Shown here one piece after another: positions 33,468-41,162 of a stretch of DNA of 64,000 nt. The notes below the pieces were generated by a model. It searched no databases and was not told the DNA's origin. It was given only the letters and a program-made list of their open reading frames with translations. The stretch is taken from the NCBI GenBank assembly GCA_963759095.1, contig CAVWYF010000017.1, positions 62,001 to 126,000 of the forward strand. Direction: 5' to 3'. The position numbers were made by a program, and so were the translations under genes. Numbering within the stretch: the stretch's first letter is position 1; each line of letters begins with the position of its first letter. The DNA is from Anderseniella sp963759095. Its GTDB lineage: Bacteria > Pseudomonadota > Alphaproteobacteria > Rhizobiales > Aestuariivirgaceae.

Positions 33468-34634
33468 ATGAGCCAACGCAACCTGGGCATTTATGTTCAC
33501 TGGCCGTTTTGCAAGGCCAAGTGTCCTTATTGCGATTTCAATTCCCATGTCCGCCATCAAGGTGTCGATCCGGAAAGGTTCGGTGATGCACTTGCCCAAG
33601 AGCTGGGCTGGTTTGCAGGTCAGACGCCGGGCCGCACGGTGACCAGTGTATTTTTCGGCGGCGGCACGCCGTCGCTCATGCCGCCTGCCATTGTCGGTCA
33701 GGTGATCGACGCGGTGGCCGGCCTGTGGCCTGTGGCCGATGATGTGGAAATCACCCTGGAATCCAACCCGACCAGCGCCGAAGCAGCCAATTTTGCCGGC
33801 TATCGCACCGCCGGCGTAAATCGTGTTTCGGTGGGCATCCAGGCGCTTGACGAGGCTGATCTCAAATACCTGGGCAGGCAGCACACGGTTGCAGAAGGCC
33901 TGGCCGCCTTTCAGATGGCCGCCGGGATATTCCCGCGCACCTCGTTTGATCTGATCTACGCACGCCCCGGCCAGACGCCTGATCAGTGGACATCCGAACT
34001 CAGGCGGGCGTTAGGGGAGCAGGCAGGTCACATGTCGCTGTATCAGTTGACCATTGAACCGGAAACGGCGTTCTTCAAGCTGCATGAGGCAGGCCAGCTT
34101 GTGACACCTCATGAAGATCATGCAGCCGAGATGTATGAGATTACCCAGGAGCTGACGTCGGCATCAGGTCTTCCCGCCTATGAGGTCTCCAACCATGCGC
34201 GCCCCGGTCACGAATGCCGGCACAACATGGCGTACTGGACCTATGGCGAGTATGCCGGTGTCGGGCCGGGAGCCCATTCAAGGCTGATCGGCGATGACGG
34301 CTCACGGCGGGCCTTGGCAATAGAGAAGCATCCCGAGACCTGGCTGCAGAATGTTTCGTCTCAATCGCATGGTGTAGTGGAAAACAGTGAAGTTGCTGGT
34401 GAGAACGCTGCCCACGAATGCCTGTTGATGGGCATGCGCACAACACACGGCGTCAGCCTGAAGCGCCTGGAACAGATGAGCGGCAAGCGCATCGACCGGG
34501 TACAGCTGGACCATCTGGTATCAGATGGTCTCGTTTGCCTGACGGACGACGAGGAAAGTGTCGTGGCCACCCCGGCAGGGCGTCAGGTGCTGAACTCGGT
34601 GATTGAGTACATTGCCGTTAAAACGATGCGCTGA
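33468..34634 (+). CDS. hemW: radical SAM protein HemW (haem chaperone, formerly HemN-like)
   Basis: HemW binds haem and a 4Fe-4S cluster and delivers haem to acceptors. The radical SAM motif is Cys15-x3-Cys19-x2-Cys22 in WPFCKAKCPYCDF; FFGGGTPSLM, ESNPTSAE, NRVSVGIQALDE and SFDLIYARPGQT are typical. The HemN-type extra N-terminal Cys is absent, which with the rph-rdgB context and 388-residue length supports HemW rather than coproporphyrinogen dehydrogenase. Its 3' end overlaps the convergent lipoprotein gene by 17 bp. Confidence 0.93.
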   Translation: MSQRNLGIYVHWPFCKAKCPYCDFNSHVRHQGVDPERFGDALAQELGWFAGQTPGRTVTSVFFGGGTPSLMPPAIVGQVIDAVAGLWPVADDVEITLESNPTSAEAANFAGYRTAGVNRVSVGIQALDEADLKYLGRQHTVAEGLAAFQMAAGIFPRTSFDLIYARPGQTPDQWTSELRRALGEQAGHMSLYQLTIEPETAFFKLHEAGQLVTPHEDHAAEMYEITQELTSASGLPAYEVSNHARPGHECRHNMAYWTYGEYAGVGPGAHSRLIGDDGSRRALAIEKHPETWLQNVSSQSHGVVENSEVAGENAAHECLLMGMRTTHGVSLKRLEQMSGKRIDRVQLDHLVSDGLVCLTDDEESVVATPAGRQVLNSVIEYIAVKTMR

Positions 34635-35865
34635 ACCTGTCCGGTGCCGGAGAAACTTCACGCGGGCCGGTCGGTGTTACTTCCAGGATGGCAAGGCCGC
34701 GTTCCACCAGGCCGTTCTGGCGGAACCGGAACAGGCCGTTGACGCCCTTGAAACCTTCCGGATTGGTGATGTCTTGTGCAGATACCCGCCCGCCAGGCGC
34801 ATTCCTTGTCACGATGACCGCGAGGCTGACCGCATCATAGGCCAGGCTGGCAAGTCTCGGCGGCGTGTTGCCGTAAGCTTGCTCGTAGCGTCCTGAAAAG
34901 CGCGCAATCAGACCCGGTGATACACCGGCATACCAGCCCCCGCTGACCAGTTTGACATTGGATGTGGACCGTTCATCCCACAAACCCGTTCCCAGCATGC
35001 GGACCTTGCCGGATGTAACGCCTGCGGCACTCAACCCGTTGCCGGCATTGGCCAGCATGGATCCGCCTTCCGGCAGGAACAGTCCCTGGATGTCGTTGGT
35101 GGAGTTGGCGATCTTGCCCGCAACGGCCTTGCTGATACTGGCAACACCGGCTGCTGAGCGCGGATACCTGTCGAGCGCGACAATCCTCGCGCCATTGGCT
35201 GCAGCAGCCTTGTTCAGGGCATTTTCCGCAGTGCCGCCATAAGCGCTTTGCGGTACCATGGCAGCGATATTGCGAACGCCTTGCGTGGCGGCATAGCGTA
35301 CCAGGTTCGATACTTCCTCGCCGGGCAGGAAGCTCATCAGATAGACGCCGTTACCTGCAACCCCTGCAACGGACGAAAACGCGATAACCGGCACATTTCG
35401 CTGGCGCGCAATGGGAGATATGGCCTGAACTTCGGCAGACAGCAACGGACCCAGTATCAGTGTGGCACCTTCGTTGAGCGCGGCGTTGACAGCCGTTCGG
35501 GCACCGTCGGCATTGCCGTGGGTGTCCTTGGTGATAAGCTGGATGCTCTGGCTGCCGGAATCAAGCAGGGCGGCTTCCGCGGCATTCTTTAAAGCCTTGG
35601 CGATGGATGCCGTCTGTCCCGGTGCCGACAACGGCAACAGGATGGCAACCTTGACGGGTCCGCCGGTGGAGGGAGCGCCGAATGGTGATGTATCCTGTGC
35701 CTGCTGCCCGGTATTGCCGGCGTCCGGCTTGTCATCGGAGAACAGGCCACCGACACTGACCCCGCCGGTACTGCAGGCGGAAATCACCAGCAGTGTCACC
35801 AGCATGGCGGCCAGCGTGACAATCCGGCGTGCAATCGAGTTGCGTCGAGGCAGTACAGTGATCAT
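34618..35865 (-). CDS. LpoA-like lipoprotein (penicillin-binding protein activator, periplasmic-binding fold)
   Basis: The N-terminus carries a basic start, a hydrophobic stretch and a lipobox (LVISACS), so the mature protein is probably anchored in a membrane by Cys31. The rest is a type I periplasmic-binding fold (VKVAILLPLSAPGQTASIAKALKNA, ILGPLLSAEVQAISPIARQRNVPVIAFSS, GVRNIAAMVPQSAYGGTAENAL, LFLPEGGSMLANAG). This family is annotated as penicillin-binding protein activator and lies beside rsmI-yraN in many Alphaproteobacteria, as LpoA does in gammaproteobacteria. Direct PBP activation is inferred, not shown. It is divergent from rsmI. Confidence 0.85.
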   Translation of the reverse strand: MITVLPRRNSIARRIVTLAAMLVTLLVISACSTGGVSVGGLFSDDKPDAGNTGQQAQDTSPFGAPSTGGPVKVAILLPLSAPGQTASIAKALKNAAEAALLDSGSQSIQLITKDTHGNADGARTAVNAALNEGATLILGPLLSAEVQAISPIARQRNVPVIAFSSVAGVAGNGVYLMSFLPGEEVSNLVRYAATQGVRNIAAMVPQSAYGGTAENALNKAAAANGARIVALDRYPRSAAGVASISKAVAGKIANSTNDIQGLFLPEGGSMLANAGNGLSAAGVTSGKVRMLGTGLWDERSTSNVKLVSGGWYAGVSPGLIARFSGRYEQAYGNTPPRLASLAYDAVSLAVIVTRNAPGGRVSAQDITNPEGFKGVNGLFRFRQNGLVERGLAILEVTPTGPREVSPAPDRFSASF

Positions 35866-35990
35866 GATGTCCCCACATCGACCGGGCGAATAGTCGAAAC
35901 AAAGTTGGCCCGGATCTCTGCGATCCAGTTTCTAGACTTAGCTTTAGCCATTTTTGCGGTCCGTTTCAAACTTTCACCAGCGTAAAAAAC

Positions 35991-36890
35991 ATGCGTACTC
36001 AAACAACCAGCCCGACCTACACCATTCAGGGTCACGAATTTCAGGCCCCTGCACTGGTTGCGGGCCTGCATCTTGTTGCAACTCCGCTGGGCAATCTGGC
36101 TGACGTAAGCTTGCGGTCTCTTGCTGTTCTGGCGGCTGCAGACATCGTGCTGTGCGAAGATACCAGGATCACCAGCAGGTTGCTGCAGCGCTATTCTATT
36201 GAAACACGTCTAAAGCCTTATCATGACCATAACGCGGCCAGCATCCGGCCCATGTTGCTGGAACAGTTGGGCGCAGGCGCTGCCATTGCACTGGTGTCCG
36301 ATGCGGGCATGCCGATGGTGTCGGACCCGGGTTACAAGCTGGTTCGAGACTGTGTGGAGCATGAAATTGCGGTGGATGTGATACCCGGCCCGACCGCGCC
36401 GGTGACCGCGCTTGCCCTGTCCGGCCTGCCGAGTGACCGGTTTTTGTTTGCAGGCTTTCTGTCCGCCAGGTCGGGCGCAAGGCAGCGGCAGTTGCAGGAA
36501 CTGGCGGCGATCCCCGCCACGCTGCTGCTGTTTGAAAGCGCGGCCCGGATAAACGCCAGTCTTGCAAGTATTGCCGATGTCATGGGCAACCGCCCGGTGG
36601 CCGTGGCGCGTGAGATGACCAAACTGCACCAGGAAGTCCTGCGCGGCGATGCTGCCGGCATACTTGCGCAACTGTCTGACAGGCCCGCCCTCAAGGGTGA
36701 AATCAGCATTGTCATCGGACCTCCCGATGGCGAAACCGAACTGTCTGAGGAAGACCTGTCTGCCAGATTGTCGGAGCTGTTGCGCGATCATCCCGCCAGC
36801 AAGGCGGCAACCCTGCTGGCAAAGCAGACCGGCCAGCCCAAGGCTGCGCTCTACGATCTGGCGGTGGCCCTGAAAAACGGTGGCTCATGA
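35991..36890 (+). CDS. rsmI: 16S rRNA (cytidine1402-2'-O)-methyltransferase RsmI
   Basis: RsmI 2'-O-methylates C1402 in the decoding centre. Motifs: LHLVATPLGNLADVSLRSL, VLCEDTRITSRLLQRY, ALVSDAGMPMVSDPGYKLV (usual SDAGTP), VIPGPTAPVTALALSGLP and AREMTKLHQEVLRG. The 299-residue length is normal. It overlaps yraN by 4 bp, the conserved pairing. Confidence 0.95.
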   Translation: MRTQTTSPTYTIQGHEFQAPALVAGLHLVATPLGNLADVSLRSLAVLAAADIVLCEDTRITSRLLQRYSIETRLKPYHDHNAASIRPMLLEQLGAGAAIALVSDAGMPMVSDPGYKLVRDCVEHEIAVDVIPGPTAPVTALALSGLPSDRFLFAGFLSARSGARQRQLQELAAIPATLLLFESAARINASLASIADVMGNRPVAVAREMTKLHQEVLRGDAAGILAQLSDRPALKGEISIVIGPPDGETELSEEDLSARLSELLRDHPASKAATLLAKQTGQPKAALYDLAVALKNGGS

Positions 36891-37282
36891 CCAGGCCGCC
36901 CACGACAAAGCCGTCCAATGCGCGCCGGCAGCAGGCAGAACGCCTTGGCCGTCTGGCGGAGGCCAAGGCAGCGATGCTGTTGCGCCTGAAGGGCTACCGG
37001 ATTTCGGCACAGCGCTGGAAATCACCGGCAGGTGAAATCGACCTGATCGCCCGGCGCGGGTCAGCGGTTGCCTTTGTCGAGGTCAAGGCGCGCAGCAATG
37101 CCGATGAAGCGCTGGCCTCGGTCGGGCCCTATCAGCGCCGCCGCATTGTTTCCGCAGCCCATCACTGGCTGGCGGCAAACCCGGATGCGGCAGGCTGCGA
37201 TTGCCGCTTTGACATCGTATTGGTGACGCCGTACCAGTGGCCGCAGCACATCGCCAACGCGTTCGCAGCAGATGACCAATAA
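36887..37282 (+). CDS. yraN: YraN / UPF0102 family protein
   Basis: A 131-residue protein with a Holliday-junction-resolvase-like fold: RLGRLAEAKAAMLLRLKGYRI, then SPAGEIDLIARRGSAVAFVEVKARS, which contains the E-D-ExK nuclease-like set, then CRFDIVLV. The role is not established. It is coupled to rsmI by a 4-bp overlap and followed by gshB after 22 bp. Confidence 0.9.
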   Translation: MTRPPTTKPSNARRQQAERLGRLAEAKAAMLLRLKGYRISAQRWKSPAGEIDLIARRGSAVAFVEVKARSNADEALASVGPYQRRRIVSAAHHWLAANPDAAGCDCRFDIVLVTPYQWPQHIANAFAADDQ

Positions 37283-37304
37283 AAAGCCTGGAGTTTGAAC
37301 ACCC

Positions 37305-38246
37305 ATGACGCTCAAGATTGCAGTTCAGATGGATCCGATCGAGGCCATCGATATCGCAGGTGATTCCACCTTTGCCCTCATGCTGGAAGCGCAGATGCGC
37401 GGTCATGACCTGTTTGAGTATCATGCCGACACCCTGGCGCTGCGCGACGGCAAGCTGTCTGCCACCGGCGCGGATGTTCAGGTGCGTGACGAGGCGGGAA
37501 AGCATTTCGAAAAGTCGGAAAACCGCACCGTGCAGCTGGAAGACTATGACGCGGTGCTGATGCGCCAGGACCCGCCGTTCGACATGAACTACATCACCTA
37601 CACCCACATGCTGGAGGCCATTCACCCCAGGACATTGGTGGTCAATGACCCGGCAGAGGTGCGCAATGCGCCGGAAAAGCTCTATGTGCTGCGATACAAT
37701 GAATTCATTCCGCCGACGCTGATTTCGCGCGACCCGCAGCAGCTGTCTGAATTCCGCGATGAACACGGCGACATCATTCTGAAACCGCTCTATGGCAATG
37801 GCGGCGCCGGTGTGTTTCGCCTGGCGCATGGCGATGAGAACTTTGCCTCGCTGATGGAAATGTTCACCCAGTCGTTCCGCGAACCGTTCATCGCCCAGCA
37901 ATACCTTTCGGACGTGAAAAAGGGCGACAAGCGCATCATCCTGGTCGACGGCGAGCCGGTCGGCGCGATTAACCGGGTGCCGGCGGCTGGTGACATTCGT
38001 TCCAACATGCACGCGGGCGGCAGGCCGGAACCAACCGAGCTGACCGACCGCGAGCGTGAAATCTGTGCCCGTATCGGACCCGACCTGAAAAAGCGCGGCC
38101 TGATTTTTGTCGGCATCGACGTCATCGGTGATTACATGACCGAAATCAACGTCACCTCGCCCACCGGCATTCGCGAAGTCAGGAAATTCGGCGGCGCCGA
38201 TATAGCAGCCCTGGTACTGGACGCCGTTGAGGCGCGCCGGGGGTAG
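37305..38246 (+). CDS. gshB: glutathione synthetase
   Basis: Ligates gamma-glutamylcysteine and glycine with ATP. N-terminal QMDPIEAIDIAGDSTFALMLEA, MRQDPPFDMNYITYTHMLE, the ATP-grasp loop KPLYGNGGAGVFRL, GDKRIILVDGEP and the C-terminal GIDVIGDYMTEINVTSPTGIRE are diagnostic. The 313-residue length matches E. coli GshB. GGAG precedes the start at a good distance. Confidence 0.97.
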   Translation: MTLKIAVQMDPIEAIDIAGDSTFALMLEAQMRGHDLFEYHADTLALRDGKLSATGADVQVRDEAGKHFEKSENRTVQLEDYDAVLMRQDPPFDMNYITYTHMLEAIHPRTLVVNDPAEVRNAPEKLYVLRYNEFIPPTLISRDPQQLSEFRDEHGDIILKPLYGNGGAGVFRLAHGDENFASLMEMFTQSFREPFIAQQYLSDVKKGDKRIILVDGEPVGAINRVPAAGDIRSNMHAGGRPEPTELTDREREICARIGPDLKKRGLIFVGIDVIGDYMTEINVTSPTGIREVRKFGGADIAALVLDAVEARRG

Positions 38247-38276
38247 TATCTGAAAATACGTGTTCCCTAAATGTTC

Positions 38277-38304
38277 TTGACGATGCGGTTAGTGTCTGTA
38301 TGCT
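38277..38304 (+). promoter_or_regulatory. sigma-70-type promoter candidate for comM
   Basis: TTGACG (38277-38282), 16-nt spacer, TATGCT (38299-38304), 29 bp before the comM start codon; AAGGGG serves as its ribosome-binding site. Confidence 0.45.
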
Positions 38305-38332
38305 GAACAAGAGTCAATAAGGGGCACCAGCC

Positions 38333-39865
38333 ATGGTATCGCGTGTCGCAACGGTTGCGTTCAAGGGCATTGAGGCCGTGCCGGTCGATGTGCAGGTGCA
38401 CATGGCGTCCGGCATGGTCGCGTTTTCCATTGTCGGGCTGGGCGACAAGGCGGTTGCCGAAAGCAAGGAACGGGTGCGTGCAGCGCTGTCCGCCATCGGG
38501 CTGGCCATGCCGGCCAAACGCATCACAGTCAACTTGGCTCCGGCGGACCTGCCCAAGGAGGGCAGTCATTTTGATCTGCCCATTGCCATTGCCCTGATGG
38601 CGGCCATGGGGCTTTTACCGGCTGACTTCATCAGCCGTTATGTGGTGCTGGGCGAACTGTCGCTGGACGGCTCGGTAGAACCGGTATCGGGCGCGCTGCC
38701 GGCGGCAATGGCGGCCAATGGCCGTGATCTCGGGCTGATCTGTCCTCAAGCTTGCGGTCCCGAAGCGGCCTGGGCGTCGGATGACATGGATATACTGGCG
38801 GTCAACTCACTGGTCCAGGTGCTCAATCACATGAAGGGCACCCAGGTGCTGACGAGGCCAAAGCCGGGGATTGCTGAGACAAGTGGTGAACTGGCGGATT
38901 TCCGGGACGTGAAAGGCCAGGAAACCGCCAAGCGCGCGCTGGAAGTTGCTGCCGCCGGCGGTCATCACATGCTGATGGTCGGCCCGCCCGGCGCCGGCAA
39001 GTCAATGCTGGCCTCGCGCCTGCCGTCCATACTGCCGCCGATGGATGCAGCCGAGATGCTCGAGGTCTCGACCATTGCGTCCGTCGCCGGTGAGTTACGT
39101 GTCCGTGGTGTGTCGACGCGCAGGCCCTACCGCAACCCGCACCATTCGGCGTCCCAAGCTGCCCTGATCGGTGGCGGGCATCGCGCCTTGCCCGGTGAAA
39201 TGGTGCTGGCCCACAACGGCATCCTGTTTCTGGACGAGTTGCCGGAATTTCAGCCGCGCGCCCTGGAGGCCTTGCGCCAGCCCATGGAAACCGGCGAGGC
39301 GGTAGTCGCGCGTGCCAATCATCACATTACCTATCCTGCCCGTTTTCAGCTGATCGCCGCCATGAACCCGTGCAAATGCGGTATGGCCGGTGAGCCCGGC
39401 CATGTCTGCAAGCGCGGCGCCAAGTGTGCCGTCGACTATCAGGCCCGCATTTCAGGCCCGCTTCTGGACCGCATCGACATACAGATCGAACTGGCCGCCG
39501 TGCGCGCGTCTGATCTGACCTTGCCGCCGCCTGCCGAAGGATCTGCGGATATCGCGGCCCGTGTGGCAGGCGCGCGCGCCATTCAGACCGCAAGGTTTGA
39601 CAAACTTGGCCTCGCGACATTGCGAACCAATGCGCAACTGGACGGTACCTTGCTGGAAGAGGCGGCCCATCCGGACGCTCAGGGGCTGGCCTTGCTGCAG
39701 GATGCCGCCAATGCCATGAACCTGTCGGCGCGCGGCTATCACCGGGTGCTGCGGCTGGCCAGAACCCTGGCTGATCTTGATTGCCAGCAAACGGTTACCC
39801 GTTTGAACGTGGCAGAAGCCCTCAGCTATCGCCAGAAACTGGCGAGTTTTCAGCTAGCGGCGTGA
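38333..39865 (+). CDS. comM: YifB/ComM family Mg-chelatase-like AAA+ ATPase
   Basis: ComM in naturally transformable bacteria is a hexameric branch-migration helicase for integrating taken-up DNA; other homologues are called YifB. The N-terminal part has the Lon-like/ChlI fold (VPVDVQVHMASGMVAFSIVGLGDKAV). Walker A GPPGAGKS is near 217-224, and Walker B is in GILFLDELPEF. AMNPCKCGMAGEPGHVCK includes a Cys-rich element. The C-terminal Mg-chelatase domain has LSARGYHRVLRLARTLADL. The 510-residue length is normal. Competence genes are not in the window. Confidence 0.92.
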   Translation: MVSRVATVAFKGIEAVPVDVQVHMASGMVAFSIVGLGDKAVAESKERVRAALSAIGLAMPAKRITVNLAPADLPKEGSHFDLPIAIALMAAMGLLPADFISRYVVLGELSLDGSVEPVSGALPAAMAANGRDLGLICPQACGPEAAWASDDMDILAVNSLVQVLNHMKGTQVLTRPKPGIAETSGELADFRDVKGQETAKRALEVAAAGGHHMLMVGPPGAGKSMLASRLPSILPPMDAAEMLEVSTIASVAGELRVRGVSTRRPYRNPHHSASQAALIGGGHRALPGEMVLAHNGILFLDELPEFQPRALEALRQPMETGEAVVARANHHITYPARFQLIAAMNPCKCGMAGEPGHVCKRGAKCAVDYQARISGPLLDRIDIQIELAAVRASDLTLPPPAEGSADIAARVAGARAIQTARFDKLGLATLRTNAQLDGTLLEEAAHPDAQGLALLQDAANAMNLSARGYHRVLRLARTLADLDCQQTVTRLNVAEALSYRQKLASFQLAA

Positions 39866-40018
39866 TCCGGGTAATAAGTTTTCGACCATGCAGACCACGC
39901 GGAAAATGGCCCGGCTCATGTCGTAGCCGGATCCGCCACTGGTAGGGTTGCTCTGCACCATGCGGCAGTCGACGGGAACGGTGGGCTGCAGAAGATTGGT
40001 GAATGCATAAGGGTTCAT
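39854..40018 (-). CDS. small unrecognised protein, divergent from a LysR regulator
   Basis: A 54-residue ORF (MNPYAFTNLLQPTVPVDCRM...) with ATG at 40018 and an AAGGA-type ribosome-binding site at 40026-40031, 7 nt upstream. The sequence holds two Cys and ends SRAIFRVVCMVENLLPGSRR; there is no signal peptide or membrane segment. Its end overlaps the comM end by 12 bp. It is the only gene candidate in the 282 bp between comM and the LysR gene, and divergence from a LysR regulator is the usual place for that regulator's target. I do not recognise the family. An overlapping frame (TTG start at 40025) is less likely. Confidence 0.45.
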   Translation of the reverse strand: MNPYAFTNLLQPTVPVDCRMVQSNPTSGGSGYDMSRAIFRVVCMVENLLPGSRR

Positions 40019-40119
40019 AACGCAATTCCTTTTAGAAATTCTGTTGCAATGGCAACTTGTAAGTCGCAATATCCTCTTGATTTTGCGTCCTGACAAACGA
40101 AATACTCTCAGGTGATAAG

Positions 40120-40136
40120 TTAGAAATTATAATCTA
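40120..40136. promoter_or_regulatory. possible LysR-type operator
   Basis: TTAGAAATTATAATCTA contains the inverted ends TAGA/TCTA around an A/T centre and a T-N11-A spacing. It lies 11 bp before the LysR start and about 100 bp upstream of the divergent small ORF. A second, similar TTTAGAAATTCT occurs at 40031-40042. Confidence 0.25.
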
Positions 40137-40147
40137 TAGCCAGCACC

Positions 40148-41068
40148 ATGCCATCCCGATTGCCACCCCTGAATGCTTTGCGTGCCTTTGAGGCAGCCGG
40201 ACGCCATGCCAGCATGAGTGCTGCTGCAGAAGAACTGGCGGTGACACCGGCGGCCATAAGTCAACAGGTCAAGACGCTGGAAGAACATTTCCGGTTTCCG
40301 CTGTTTCACCGCAATGTCCGCTCCATCCGGCTGACTGACCGGGGTGCGGCCCTGTTGCCCTACCTGACAGAGGGCCTGGACTTGTGGCGGCAGGGATGCC
40401 GCACCCTGGAAACCCTTGATGAAGATGCACCGCTGGTGATTTCGTCTGCGCCGGTGTTTGCCGGCAAATGGCTGGTCAGGCGGTTGTCGGAATTCAATAC
40501 GCTTCACCCTGAAATCAGCGTGCGGCTGGACGGGTCACTGTCCATTGCCAACTTTGCCGGTGACGGGGTGGATGCGGCCATTCGCTTCGGCACCGGCCCA
40601 TATCCGGATTTACATGCCGAGGCGCTGGTCAGCGAGGACGTCATACCGGTGTGCTCGCCGGCCCTGCTGAAAGGTGACCATCCCCTGCTGAAACCGCAGG
40701 ACCTGGCCCATCATACCCTGATCCATGTGGACTGGTTTGCGGCGGCAGGCACCCAGCCCGACTGGGCCATGTGGCTGAAAACCGCCGGCGTAAGCGTACC
40801 AAACAGTGCCAAAGGGCCGGTGATGACCAGCGACTCGCTTGCCGTGGAAGCCGCCATCAATGCCGGCGGGGTGGCGCTGGTCAGCGAGTTCCTGGTGCGT
40901 CAGGATCTGGACAGCGGCCGTCTGGTCAAACCGTTTGACCTGGTTCTGCCGTCTGATCACTGGTACTGGTTTGTTTGCCCGGTTGAACACCTGGACCGTC
41001 CCAGTGTGCGGGCTTTCCGGGACTGGCTGGTTGCGGCGGTACACGATGATCCGGCGGATGAGGGTTAA
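40148..41068 (+). CDS. LysR-family regulator, GcvA type
   Basis: A 306-residue LysR regulator. The N-terminal winged HTH is RLPPLNALRAFEAAGRHASMSAAAEELAVTPAAISQQVKTLEEH in GcvA style (the PPLNALRAFE start and AAEEL...TPAAISQQVK helix), followed by LFHRNVRSIRLTDRGAAL. The C-terminal effector domain has HPEISVRLDGS, DAAIRFGTGPYPDL and GGVALVSEFLV. GcvA controls glycine cleavage in E. coli, but this subfamily is large and no glycine cleavage genes are nearby, so the regulon is unknown. Confidence 0.88.
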   Translation: MPSRLPPLNALRAFEAAGRHASMSAAAEELAVTPAAISQQVKTLEEHFRFPLFHRNVRSIRLTDRGAALLPYLTEGLDLWRQGCRTLETLDEDAPLVISSAPVFAGKWLVRRLSEFNTLHPEISVRLDGSLSIANFAGDGVDAAIRFGTGPYPDLHAEALVSEDVIPVCSPALLKGDHPLLKPQDLAHHTLIHVDWFAAAGTQPDWAMWLKTAGVSVPNSAKGPVMTSDSLAVEAAINAGGVALVSEFLVRQDLDSGRLVKPFDLVLPSDHWYWFVCPVEHLDRPSVRAFRDWLVAAVHDDPADEG

Positions 41069-41162
41069 CCCGATTGTTAAAATTCTAACGATCCGGCTAG
41101 CCCGGTTCTAAGCATTGCGATGCGATAGTCCCTTGCAGAAATACTGCAAACGGGGAAAGCGT

